Part shown: positions 26,588 to 35,326 of the stretch, piece by piece
How positions within the stretch are numbered: position 1 is the first letter of the stretch
How the letters are laid out: each line of letters starts with the position of its first letter
NCBI GenBank assembly: GCA_964345225.1
Contig: CAYFQB010000021.1
Coordinates: forward strand, 42,593-106,592
Length of the DNA stretch: 64,000 nt
DNA from: CAYFQB01 sp964345225
GTDB lineage: Bacteria > Nitrospirota > Thermodesulfovibrionia > Thermodesulfovibrionales > UBA6898
Reading direction: 5' to 3'
Program-made: the position numbers and the translations under genes
The notes under the pieces: model-generated
What the model saw: only the letters and a program-made list of their open reading frames with translations
The model's database searches: none
What the model was told of the DNA's origin: nothing

Positions 26588-27595
26588 ATGAATATTGTTA
26601 GACAGTTGGATGAACATATTTGGCGAGAGTTTGTAGATAAAAATCCACAGGGACAAATATTTCATTTGCCAGAGATGTTTAAGGTGTTCGAGCGCACTAG
26701 AGGATATCGTCCAACTTTATGGGCAGTCGTTGATAATAATAATCGTCCGTTAGCTCTTATGCTACCGGTTGAGATTACACTAATGAATGGTTTGCTTCGA
26801 AAAGTTACCTCTCGCGCTGTAGTTTACGGGAGTGTTCTATATACTCCTGGTCAGGATGGTGAGGAAGCATTGAGAACACTATTGCGGGCTTACAATCGCA
26901 AGAATAGACGGCGTATTCTATTTACTGAGTTACGCAATCTTTTTGATATGAGCGGGCTGCAACCAGTATTGACTGAGAATGGCTTTAATTACGAGGAAGA
27001 ACTCAATTACTTGATTGATCTTAATCAATCTGCAGAAGAATTATTACAAAGTATTGGCCAAAGAACACGGAAAAGGATTCGCAAAGGATTGCGAGATGGG
27101 GTTGTTCAGATAAGCGAAGTAACGAATCAGTCTGAATTAGTCACCTGGTATGACACTTTGAAAAAAAGTTTTCGTAAATCCAAAGTTCCGTTAGCAGACC
27201 ATTCCCTATTTGAAGCAGCTTTTGATGAATTGAATCTCAAAGGTATGGGCAAATTTTTACTAGCCAAAGTAAACTACATAGCAGTAGCCTGTTCACTTGA
27301 ATTACTTTATAAGGACATTATTTATGGCTGGTTTGGCGGGGTAGATAGAGATTATACTCAATACTTTCCTAATGAAATATTGATGTGGTATATCCTTGCA
27401 TGGGGTGTAAATAATCACTATCGTGTTTATGATTTCGGTGGCGCTGGTAAACCAGATAAAGAATATGGTGTGCGTGATTTCAAAGCTAAGTTTGGTGGTG
27501 AGCTCGTCTGCTATGGAAGAAATAGAAGTATTCATAGTCCCTATTTATTGAAAATGAGTAAATTAGGATATGCTATTTATCGAAAAATTTTGTAA
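26588..27595 (+). CDS. FemAB/GNAT-type aminoacyl- or acyltransferase
   Basis: This 335-residue FemAB-like protein shows GNAT-like halves, an N-terminal PQGQIFHLPEMFKVFERTRG segment and a C-terminal GWFGGVDRDYTQYFPNEILMWYILAWGV followed by YDFGGAGKPDKEYGVRDFKAKFG, characteristic of the FemAB group in polysaccharide loci. Family members transfer amino acids or acyl groups, for example in peptidoglycan bridges; XrtA loci usually carry one of unknown acceptor. It is probably cytoplasmic. It stands apart from its neighbours: a long gap upstream and a decayed deacetylase downstream. Confidence 0.82.
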   Translation: MNIVRQLDEHIWREFVDKNPQGQIFHLPEMFKVFERTRGYRPTLWAVVDNNNRPLALMLPVEITLMNGLLRKVTSRAVVYGSVLYTPGQDGEEALRTLLRAYNRKNRRRILFTELRNLFDMSGLQPVLTENGFNYEEELNYLIDLNQSAEELLQSIGQRTRKRIRKGLRDGVVQISEVTNQSELVTWYDTLKKSFRKSKVPLADHSLFEAAFDELNLKGMGKFLLAKVNYIAVACSLELLYKDIIYGWFGGVDRDYTQYFPNEILMWYILAWGVNNHYRVYDFGGAGKPDKEYGVRDFKAKFGGELVCYGRNRSIHSPYLLKMSKLGYAIYRKIL

Positions 27596-27875
27596 CAGAC
27601 GGTATGCTGTTATGACATATCATAACTTCCTAAGCACATCCACATAAGGATATATTCATGAAAGTTATATACATAATAGCTGATATATATGAAGTGGAAC
27701 GCATTTGTAGCTCATGAATCTTCTTTCGCTATGCTCGGAATCTCAATATGATTTATTATTTGAAGCTAATTTTGCCTAGGCGACTTTAAATTGCTTTGAG
27801 AAAGAATAAAATCAAAAAGAAGAGTAAACTGAATTCGGATATCTGACCGATTGACATAGTGATAAATGTGATACC
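27596..27875. other. Gene-free gap with possible glycosyltransferase trace
   Basis: No intact gene is seen. A short frame at about 27659 reads MKVIYIIADIYEVERICSS, faintly like the opening of a glycosyltransferase, then stops. I regard this as weak. The gap leads into a recognisable deacetylase relic. Confidence 0.25.
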
Positions 27876-28099
27876 CTTCCTATTTCTCCAGATGGTCATT
27901 GAATAAACAATTTGCGCTTGTCCTAAGGCATGATGTAGAGTCGGGAAAAAAGACAAGAGAGGTGTGAAAAATTAATGAATATCGACAAGAAATTCAATTT
28001 TAGATCATTCTTCAACCTCGTAACAGAGCGATATAAAATAAAAGTTAGTTTGCTCAGTTTACTTAGGGAAAATGGTTTTGAAATAGCATGGAACGGATA
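27876..28099 (+). pseudogene. Polysaccharide deacetylase 5' fragment, frameshifted
   Basis: Frame 1 reads SRWSLNKQFALVLRHDVESG (from 27876) and stops; the next frame continues as KKFNFRSFFNLVTERYKIK and ends LLRENGFEIAWNG at TAG 28097-28099. Together these match residues 45-120 of the intact deacetylase at 30412 (WSGWPEQKRFALVLTHDVET, LGFRSSFNFVPERYN, SNGFEVGVHG). It is a decayed paralogue lacking the C-terminal two thirds, and its end overlaps the ATP-grasp gene start. Confidence 0.7.
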
Positions 28100-29320
28100 G
28101 AACGGATACCAGCTGTTATAATGCCCTTAGATGAACATATGGGGCTTGATATCGCGCGTTCCTTGGGAAAGCGTGGAATTCCTGTATATGGCATCGACTC
28201 GGATCCTCGTGTGGTCGGTAGACACTCCAGATACTGTCGCTTTGTCCAAGGCCCTAATCCGAAACGTGATGGTGAAGCCGATTATGTGAGTTTTCTTGTA
28301 GGTTTTGGTAAAAAACTGAGTTGTAAAGCAGTCTTATTCCCCCTCAGTGATATGGATGTGCTTATTTGTTCTCGCAATCGGGCTGTTCTTCAAAATTATT
28401 ACGAATACGTTATGCCCGATCATGAGACCATAAAGGCGCTTACAACCAAAGATGGCTTGCAAGCTGTCGCCCGACAATATAACATACCTGCACCCCAGAC
28501 CATTTTTGTAAACAATGCTGATGCTAATGAAATTAAGACTATTGCACGTCATATTCCTTATCCAGCCATTATCAAACCAACTGAGAGTACATATTGGCAT
28601 GACCCGCAAATCACCAAGGCACTGCGCCAAGGCATCTTCGCCGGGCAAGCCAAAGTTTTATTGTGCCGTAATCCCTCCGAGTTTATCGATGCATATAATC
28701 TAATTGCAGTTCATGATAGTCATGTTGTTGTTCAAGAAGTCATCCCCGGCGAAGATAGCCGTCTAGTTTATTTCTCTTTTTATCTTGATCGCCAATCACG
28801 GCCTTTAGGCATCTTTGCCGGGCGAAAATATCGTATCATACCTACAGGCTTTGGCTCAGCTAGCTATGTTCGAAGTCTCCACGACGCAGAGTTGACGGAA
28901 CTATGTCTCAAATTACTATCAGCCATCCACTATCAAGGGTTAGGCGGCATTGAGTTTAAAAAAGATCCTCGTGACGAACGCTACAAACTGATAGAGGTTA
29001 ACACACGTTTTGGCATGTGGGACGGATTGAGCGTAAAATGTGGTGTTGACCTTCCCTATATAGCATATTTCGACGCGCTTCGCCTGCCAGTCAATCCCCA
29101 ATTGACATATAGAGCAGGCGTAATATGGACTGACTGGCAGCGTGATTTCAGAGCTGCTTTTGAGTATTGGCGAAAAGGGCAATTTTCTTTTGGCCAATGG
29201 CTACGATCATGGAGAGGTGAGAAAATGTGGGCTATCTATTCTAAAGATGATTTGCGACCAGGTATCGCCTTTACCTTAAGCCTAATTCGGAAATTCTGGG
29301 ATAGGATAAGCCAAAGCTAA
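28088..29320 (+). CDS. ATP-grasp carboxylate-amine ligase
   Basis: This 410-residue protein starts with IPAVIMPLDEHMGLDIARSLGKRGIPVYGIDSDP, the pre-ATP-grasp Rossmann-like domain of polysaccharide-locus ATP-grasp enzymes. The central domain has YPAIIKPTESTYWH and VVVQEVIPGEDS (nucleotide binding), and FKKDPRDERYKLIEVNTRFGMWDG (metal-binding E and N). Such enzymes join a carboxylate to an amine, for example adding an amino acid to a sugar acid. It may act on the uronate made by the WbpB/D/E-like set; this is inference. The gene begins within the deacetylase relic. G+C looks higher than in the neighbouring deacetylase and radical SAM genes. Confidence 0.82.
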   Translation: MERIERIPAVIMPLDEHMGLDIARSLGKRGIPVYGIDSDPRVVGRHSRYCRFVQGPNPKRDGEADYVSFLVGFGKKLSCKAVLFPLSDMDVLICSRNRAVLQNYYEYVMPDHETIKALTTKDGLQAVARQYNIPAPQTIFVNNADANEIKTIARHIPYPAIIKPTESTYWHDPQITKALRQGIFAGQAKVLLCRNPSEFIDAYNLIAVHDSHVVVQEVIPGEDSRLVYFSFYLDRQSRPLGIFAGRKYRIIPTGFGSASYVRSLHDAELTELCLKLLSAIHYQGLGGIEFKKDPRDERYKLIEVNTRFGMWDGLSVKCGVDLPYIAYFDALRLPVNPQLTYRAGVIWTDWQRDFRAAFEYWRKGQFSFGQWLRSWRGEKMWAIYSKDDLRPGIAFTLSLIRKFWDRISQS

Positions 29321-29577
29321 GTCACAGAGATATGCCGATCTGAGCTTTCCTCTCACAGAATCTGGTGCCGTCAGCCATCAATTGCTCAATTAGTGAAACT
29401 GTTAAATATTTAGAGCATATGGGCGGTAGCCACTGCTCTGTCAAATTACGTTTAGCGAATTGGGATATAGAATCTTGTGTCGCTTGTTTTCAAAAGGAAA
29501 TGATCAAAGTAATCTATCTCCTTTTTAAGTATAAAATCATAAGAATATCGTAGCACTAATACTGAAGGAGGATCTAA

Positions 29578-30372
29578 ATGAGAAATGACCCAATTAAATT
29601 GGAAGAAAGACGATTGAGTAATATTAATGATATAAAGGAATATCCGTGGTTTAAAGAAAGACACAGAGTCTTTCCTTCGGTATTCGAAAATCGACAACAT
29701 AAAAGAATATTTGATACATCTGCTGGAGTGGGTTGTACCGCCCAAAGAATTATGAACAACTATCAGGCTGAATTAATATGCAATGATATTAGTCCAAAAT
29801 GTTTGAAAACCATGCAAAATATTGGATTAACTACCACTTCTTTTGATATTGACGATCCAGAAAAGCCTTTCCCTTTTCCTGCTCAACATTTCGATGCAAT
29901 CATTTCGCTTGTTACTATCGAACATTTGATAAATCCCGAACATCTTTTGAAAGAGACATACCGCATACTTAGTAATGATGGCTATTTATATATATCAACA
30001 CCCAACTATGCAGCTCCTGAATATGCTGCGAAACTTTTGTTATCAGGCAGAACTTTTCATAATCCTTTATCATCATCAGAAGAAGAGCTTTATGAATTCT
30101 ATAGTCATGTTAGATATTTTACTTACAAGACATTACTTGAGTTTGTAAGTTCCTTCGGATTTACTCCAGATACAGTATACATTGCCCTCCCGGGAGGGAG
30201 CTCACGTTATCAGGCGTTATATGCTTCCTCAAAACACAAAGCATTGGCATACAGATATATAATGTGGTTAAGACACTACCTATTGCCACCTCGTTGGGCT
30301 TCTGAACCTATAATATGTTTCCAGAAAGCTCGCCCTGGAGTGAAACGTAGACTACGGAAAGTAGTACTTTGA
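29578..30372 (+). CDS. Class I SAM-dependent methyltransferase
   Basis: This 264-residue protein has a methyltransferase-11-like core: motif I IFDTSAGVGCTAQRIM (residues 44-59), acidic CNDISPKC, post-I DAIISLVTIEHLINPEHLL and LSNDGYLYISTPN. AGVGC is an atypical motif I (usually GxGxG). A strong ribosome-binding site GGAGG precedes the ATG. It belongs to a deacetylase-methyltransferase-type cluster; a 3' fragment of a paralogue lies at 32770. Likely substrate: a sugar of the repeat unit. The 257-bp gap before it shows no gene I can support. Confidence 0.82.
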   Translation: MRNDPIKLEERRLSNINDIKEYPWFKERHRVFPSVFENRQHKRIFDTSAGVGCTAQRIMNNYQAELICNDISPKCLKTMQNIGLTTTSFDIDDPEKPFPFPAQHFDAIISLVTIEHLINPEHLLKETYRILSNDGYLYISTPNYAAPEYAAKLLLSGRTFHNPLSSSEEELYEFYSHVRYFTYKTLLEFVSSFGFTPDTVYIALPGGSSRYQALYASSKHKALAYRYIMWLRHYLLPPRWASEPIICFQKARPGVKRRLRKVVL

Positions 30373-30411
30373 CATTATCAACTAAATTGATAAATAACTA
30401 AGGCAAGATAA

Positions 30412-31380
30412 ATGAAGATAAATCAAATCTATTATTATCTCAAGCCTTATATTCCAAGACGCCTGCTAATTATGTTGAGAAGAAATATTATTCTTTGGAA
30501 GCGTTTGTCATATAAGGAGATCTGGCCTATCGATGAAAAAGCTGGTAAACCTCCCGTTGGATGGTCTGGCTGGCCAGAGCAAAAAAGATTTGCCTTAGTT
30601 CTTACACATGATGTGGAAACAGCTATTGGTCAAGAGAGATGCCATCAATTGATGCAGTTAGAAGTGAAGTTGGGCTTTCGATCCTCCTTTAACTTTGTTC
30701 CGGAAAGATACAATGTTTCGTCAGAACTGCGTCATTACCTTGACAGCAATGGTTTCGAAGTTGGTGTGCATGGTCTATGTCATGACGGAAAATTATATTG
30801 TTCGAAAGAGATTTTTAATGAACGGGCTATTCGAATTAATTATTATCTGAAAGAATGGAATGCTGTTGGTTTTCGTTCACCAGCTATGCATCATAATCTG
30901 GATTGGATTCATGATTTAAATATTGAATATGATTCTTCGACGTTCGATTCAGACCCATTTGAACCACAAAACGACGGTATGAAAACGATTTTTCCTTTTT
31001 GGGTTTCTGGGAATTCTACTAAACAGGGGTATGTTGAACTCCCATACACATTACCCCAAGATTTCACTCTTTTTATTCTTATGAAAGAAAAAAACATTGA
31101 TATATGGAAACAAAAATTAGATTGGATTGTTGAAAAAGGAGGAATGGTTCTATTAAATGTCCACCCGGATTATGTAAATTTTAATGATGGGAAATTAATG
31201 AACGAGCAATATCCAGCTGAATACTATATAGAATTACTCGAGTATATAAAAAAAAGATACAAAGGTCAGTACTGGCATATACTTCCAAAAGATATGGCAC
31301 AGTTTATCATGTTATATGTCAAATCTAAAGAAGATATTGATAATAAATTAGAAATAAATAACCTATTGGATCCTAAATGA
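30412..31380 (+). CDS. Polysaccharide deacetylase (NodB-homology)
   Basis: This 322-residue carbohydrate esterase 4-like protein has motif 1 ALVLTHDVET (Asp and His-adjacent catalytic residues), EVGVHGLCHDG for the metal HxxxH, GFRSPAMHHNLDW for motif 3 and VLLNVHPDYVNF at the end. It removes acetyl groups from GlcNAc residues or monomers. No signal peptide is present, so it may act on cytoplasmic lipid-linked intermediates. It overlaps the next gene by 4 bp. A decayed paralogue lies at 27876. Confidence 0.88.
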   Translation: MKINQIYYYLKPYIPRRLLIMLRRNIILWKRLSYKEIWPIDEKAGKPPVGWSGWPEQKRFALVLTHDVETAIGQERCHQLMQLEVKLGFRSSFNFVPERYNVSSELRHYLDSNGFEVGVHGLCHDGKLYCSKEIFNERAIRINYYLKEWNAVGFRSPAMHHNLDWIHDLNIEYDSSTFDSDPFEPQNDGMKTIFPFWVSGNSTKQGYVELPYTLPQDFTLFILMKEKNIDIWKQKLDWIVEKGGMVLLNVHPDYVNFNDGKLMNEQYPAEYYIELLEYIKKRYKGQYWHILPKDMAQFIMLYVKSKEDIDNKLEINNLLDPK

Positions 31381-32618
31381 AGATTTATATTGAGAAATAT
31401 GGTTGTAAAAGGAGATATGCAGAGTTAACGAGTCTGCATAATTACTTTGTTTTAAATGGTTTCAAAATAGTCAAATCACCTGCGAAGGCAGATTATATTC
31501 TTCTTTCCACATGTGCTTTTAGGAAACAAGAAGAAGATTATTCAATATCGCGTCTTCGTGTTCTTAAGAATTATAAAGCTAAATTAATAGTCTATGGATG
31601 CTTACCTGATATTTCTCCTACGAGATTTAAAGAGTTCACAAACACAACTTATTTTACCCCAAAAGACATTCATAAAATTGATTCATATTTTTGTAATTTA
31701 GCCTTTAAGTTTTCTGAATTTAATTATTCTAATTTAATCTCAGAGCAGACTGAAATAATCTCAATTCCTGCTGCAATTAATAAGCTAAAAAATGAATTTG
31801 AATTTTCAGATATATTTTTTTTAAGAATGTCGAGATATGCTGAGAAAAAAGTAAGAAAAATATTAAATTTAAAAAATAAAGAATTTTGTCTTTACATTTG
31901 CAAAGGATGTCAGGGAAATTGCAGCTATTGTGCAATTAAACGTGCTATCGGAACTATAAAAAGTCTGCCTGTTGAAGTAATAATTAAACAATTTAAAAAA
32001 GGTGTTAGCGATGGATATAAAAAATTTGTTATCTTGGGTGATGATGTTGGTGCCTATGGTAGAGATTGGAATTCCACATTTCCTGAGCTTCTTTCGATAT
32101 TAATAGACGAATCAGATTATCTTTTTAAGGATAAATCTTTAAGGTTAAAGTTAAAAGATGGTATTAGATTTTCTATTGAAGAGATTCATCCAAAATGGAT
32201 TATTCTTTATCAAGAGAAACTATTTAATATAGTTTATACAAATAAAATTAAAAGTATTCTCTGTCCAATTCAATCTGGAAGTAACAGAATATTAAGGTTA
32301 ATGAATAGAGAACATACAATCGAAAATATATCATTAGTGCTTTCAAAATTACGTTCTATAAATCCTGAGATAAAGTTGTCTACTCAAATTATCGCTGGAT
32401 TTCCATCAGAAACAGAAGAAGAGTTCACTGAAACATTGTATATATGCCAAAAATTAAAATTTAATAGTGTTACTATATTCCCATATCATGAGAAAGAAAA
32501 CACACCTGCTGCTAAGTTAACCCCTAAAATACCGGAACATGTTATAAAGGAGAGGATAAGGATTGGGTACAAATTTTTAAATGACTATAAGATAAAGGTA
32601 AATCTTAGTTGTAATTGA
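31377..32618 (+). CDS. MiaB-like radical SAM methylthiotransferase homologue without TRAM domain
   Basis: This 413-residue protein has the two-cluster layout of methylthiotransferases. The N-terminal UPF0004-like domain carries three conserved cysteines (YGCKRR at C10, STCAFR, YGCLPD). The radical SAM core has ICKGCQGNCSYCAIKRAIG (CxxxCxxC), with QSGSNRILRLMNREHT and GFPSETEEEF downstream as in MiaB, MtaB and RimO. It ends without the C-terminal TRAM RNA-binding domain. Its place inside a polysaccharide operon, coupled by 4 bp to a deacetylase, argues against an ordinary tRNA role. The DNA is notably AT-rich. Substrate unknown. Confidence 0.85.
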   Translation: MKIYIEKYGCKRRYAELTSLHNYFVLNGFKIVKSPAKADYILLSTCAFRKQEEDYSISRLRVLKNYKAKLIVYGCLPDISPTRFKEFTNTTYFTPKDIHKIDSYFCNLAFKFSEFNYSNLISEQTEIISIPAAINKLKNEFEFSDIFFLRMSRYAEKKVRKILNLKNKEFCLYICKGCQGNCSYCAIKRAIGTIKSLPVEVIIKQFKKGVSDGYKKFVILGDDVGAYGRDWNSTFPELLSILIDESDYLFKDKSLRLKLKDGIRFSIEEIHPKWIILYQEKLFNIVYTNKIKSILCPIQSGSNRILRLMNREHTIENISLVLSKLRSINPEIKLSTQIIAGFPSETEEEFTETLYICQKLKFNSVTIFPYHEKENTPAAKLTPKIPEHVIKERIRIGYKFLNDYKIKVNLSCN

Positions 32619-32769
32619 AAGCAAGAATTATCTTCTTCTGTTGAAAGCAAAGGTAAGAAGGGACTAAATAGTTATATAGTAATAATCCGATTCCAAAAGA
32701 TAGTTCATGTTATCAATTATTGTTGAAAAAATCAAAAGTTTAAAGCTTTAACCTTTAAATATTGCATGA

Positions 32770-32874
32770 AACTTTTTTTATAAATTATCTCCTAGGTGGG
32801 CATCGGAACCAGTAATATGTTTTAGAAAAAAATCTAAAGGAAAGAATACTAAAATAAAAAAAGTAATAATTTAA
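32770..32874 (+). pseudogene. 3' fragment of a methyltransferase paralogue
   Basis: The frame reads FFYKLSPRWASEPVICFRKK and ends at TAA 32872-32874. This matches the C-terminus of the methyltransferase at 29578 (LLPPRWASEPIICFQKARPG). Nothing of the SAM-binding core remains. The rest of the 32619-32952 gap shows no gene. It marks a decayed second copy of the module. Confidence 0.7.
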
Positions 32875-32952
32875 CTGTATTTAAAATTGCATTTTTAGAG
32901 ACATACTTATACGGTATTCTAAAATATTTTCTACGAGAAATTGTTATGTTAA

Positions 32953-34053
32953 ATGGGGAGAGTGATTGAGATAGATTTTTCCGGCAGCAAAAAAATCTGG
33001 ATTGATTTAGATAATTCACCCCATGTACCCTTCTTTGTACCAATCATCGAAGATCTAAAAAAGCAGGGCTATAAAGTATTGTTGACTGCCAGGAATTGTT
33101 CTCAAACATGCGGACTGGCTGATCTTTTAGGGTTGAAATATAAAAGAATAGGGCATCATCACGGGAAAAACAAAATCATTAAAGTGATTGGATTAATAAT
33201 TCGGGCAATTCAGTTGATGCCTATAATTATCAGAGAAAAGCCAGTATTAGCCCTGTCTCATGGCTCAAGATCTCAATTAATAACATCATCAATATTTGGA
33301 ATACAATCTGTAACAATATTCGATTATGAATATGGTAAGGCTTTACCATTAATTCATTCGAAATGGATAATAATTCCTGAAATAGTAGCTCATAGTGAAA
33401 TCATGTCTAAAATTAGATTAAAGATAGAGAAAGACCATATTTTCACATATCCCGGAATTAAAGAATATGTATATTTGCCTGATTTTAGGCCTGATCCGGA
33501 TAAAATCGATGAAATAGGAATTAATGGTAAAGAGATCTGTGTGACGATACGGCCCCCAGCTCAAGATGCTCATTATTTTACACAAGGAAGTGAAGAATTA
33601 TTTCGGTATGTAGTGGACTATTTAATATGTCATCAAAATATACAGATAGTTATGTTGCCTCGCAATGGTAAACAGTATACTTATATAAAAAAATTATGGC
33701 ATGAGTGGATAGATAAAGGAAAAATAATAATCCCTGATAAAGTCGTAGACGGACTTAATTTATTGTGGCATTCTGATTTAGTTATCAGTGGTGGCGGGAC
33801 CATGAACAGGGAGGCTGCTGCATTAGGAGTTCCAGTGTATAGTATTTTTCGAGGTAAAATTGGCGCAGTAGACCGTTACCTTGCTGATAGCAAAAGGCTT
33901 ATCCTATTAGAGAGTGTCGAGGATGTGAGAACAAAAATTGTATTAACTAAACGACAACGACCAGAGAAGTTCGGTAATTCAAAAAAAGATACTCTGGAAA
34001 GAATTGTAGATTCAATTATCGACGTTTATGAGAAAACGGTCGCCGCGAACTGA
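32953..34053 (+). CDS. DUF354 family protein (glycosyltransferase-like fold)
   Basis: This 366-residue protein opens KIWIDLDNSPHVPFFVPIIEDL, the signature of DUF354 proteins, which resemble GT-B glycosyltransferases and UDP-GlcNAc 2-epimerases. C-terminal motifs are LVISGGGTMNREAAALGVP and SIFRGKIGAVDRYL. The biochemical role is unproven, but members recur in envelope polysaccharide loci of archaea and bacteria, often next to WecB, as here (34080). ATG 32953 and GTG 32962 are both possible starts because GGGGAG overlaps the beginning. Confidence 0.82.
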   Translation: MGRVIEIDFSGSKKIWIDLDNSPHVPFFVPIIEDLKKQGYKVLLTARNCSQTCGLADLLGLKYKRIGHHHGKNKIIKVIGLIIRAIQLMPIIIREKPVLALSHGSRSQLITSSIFGIQSVTIFDYEYGKALPLIHSKWIIIPEIVAHSEIMSKIRLKIEKDHIFTYPGIKEYVYLPDFRPDPDKIDEIGINGKEICVTIRPPAQDAHYFTQGSEELFRYVVDYLICHQNIQIVMLPRNGKQYTYIKKLWHEWIDKGKIIIPDKVVDGLNLLWHSDLVISGGGTMNREAAALGVPVYSIFRGKIGAVDRYLADSKRLILLESVEDVRTKIVLTKRQRPEKFGNSKKDTLERIVDSIIDVYEKTVAAN

Positions 34054-34079
34054 TATCAGTTATTTTTGAGTTTTTCGCA

Positions 34080-35201
34080 ATGAAAAATAGTTTGAAAGTC
34101 ATACTTGTTGCAGGTGCACGGCCGAACTTCATGAAAATAGCACCCTTAATCAGAGCGATTAACAGACATAATGCAGAACTAACAAGGGGTAACGCAAAGA
34201 TAGATTCTTTTTTAGTCCATACCGGTCAGCATTATGATATTAAAATGTCAGAAGTTTTTTTTAATGAACTGAACTTGCCAAAACCAGACATCAATCTAGA
34301 GGTAGGTTCAGAATCCCACGCTGTTCAGACGGCAAACATATTGATTCGTTTTGAAGAGGTATGTCTTAAAGAAAAGCCTGATTGGATACTTGTAGTTGGA
34401 GATGTAAATTCAACAATGGCGTGTACTCTTGTTGCGAGTAAATTAGGGATAAATGTCGGCCATGTGGAAGCTGGTCTCCGCAGTTTTGATCGAAGCATGC
34501 CTGAGGAAGTAAACAGGCTGGTAACCGATGTATTGTCAGATCTTCTCTTTACTCCTTCTGAGGATGCTGATGAAAACCTGTTGAATGAAGGTATTTCTCC
34601 TGAAAAGATAAAACGTGTCGGGAATATCATGATAGATACCCTGATTTTCAATCTGGATAGGGCAAGAGAAAAAAGAACGCATGAAAAAATGGGTATAAAA
34701 GAAAAATGTTTTGCCTATGTGACGCTCCACCGGCCAAGTAATGTTGATAATCAGTCAAGTCTTTCAGCGATCCTTGAATGTCTTTGTAGACTATCAGGAG
34801 ATATCCCGGTTGTTTTTCCAGTTCATCCCCGTACGAAAAAGCAGCTTGAGACATTTAGTCTTTGGATGAAGGCGATAAACACATCTGGTCTCATTTTGAC
34901 AGACCCACTGGGATACCATGACTCTATAGGGCTTGTTGACAAAGCAAAGTTTGTCTTAACTGATTCCGGGGGATTGCAGGAAGAAACTACTTTCCTTAAC
35001 ATCCCGTGTTTGACTCTCAGGCCAAATACTGAACGGCCAATAACTATAAAACAAGGCACTAACAAGCTTACTTCATTGGGAACATTGGATAAAGATATTG
35101 AATATATTCTTAACGGGTACTCTCCATCGGGAAAAACTCCCAAATTTTGGGACGGTATGACAGGGAAAAGGATTGTTCAGTATTTAGACCATACCTGCTG
35201 A
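34080..35201 (+). CDS. wecB: UDP-N-acetylglucosamine 2-epimerase, non-hydrolysing (WecB/WbpI type)
   Basis: This 373-residue cytoplasmic enzyme has GARPNFMKIAPLIRAI, HTGQHYD, NVGHVEAGLRSFDRSMPEE and DSGGLQEETTFLNIPCLTLR. It epimerises C2 of UDP-GlcNAc to UDP-ManNAc. With the WbpB/D/E-like genes at 23492-26170 it could instead act as WbpI on UDP-2,3-diacetamido-glucuronate. The sequence alone does not separate WecB from WbpI. It starts 26 bp after the DUF354 gene and is probably co-transcribed. Confidence 0.92.
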   Translation: MKNSLKVILVAGARPNFMKIAPLIRAINRHNAELTRGNAKIDSFLVHTGQHYDIKMSEVFFNELNLPKPDINLEVGSESHAVQTANILIRFEEVCLKEKPDWILVVGDVNSTMACTLVASKLGINVGHVEAGLRSFDRSMPEEVNRLVTDVLSDLLFTPSEDADENLLNEGISPEKIKRVGNIMIDTLIFNLDRAREKRTHEKMGIKEKCFAYVTLHRPSNVDNQSSLSAILECLCRLSGDIPVVFPVHPRTKKQLETFSLWMKAINTSGLILTDPLGYHDSIGLVDKAKFVLTDSGGLQEETTFLNIPCLTLRPNTERPITIKQGTNKLTSLGTLDKDIEYILNGYSPSGKTPKFWDGMTGKRIVQYLDHTC

Positions 35202-35326
35202 AGTTCAGGACTTTTCTTGTAAAATTTGATAAAAATCCATGATGAAAGTGAGAATATAACTAATTTAAAATGACACGGGTATTATTGTGATCGATTTTTA
35301 TAATCTTGAAAAAAAAATACTTCACA

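Noticed and set aside
29365..29553. Small open frame between the ATP-grasp and methyltransferase genes
   Set aside because: It has no ribosome-binding site and no family resemblance; it may be debris of a lost gene, but I cannot support that.
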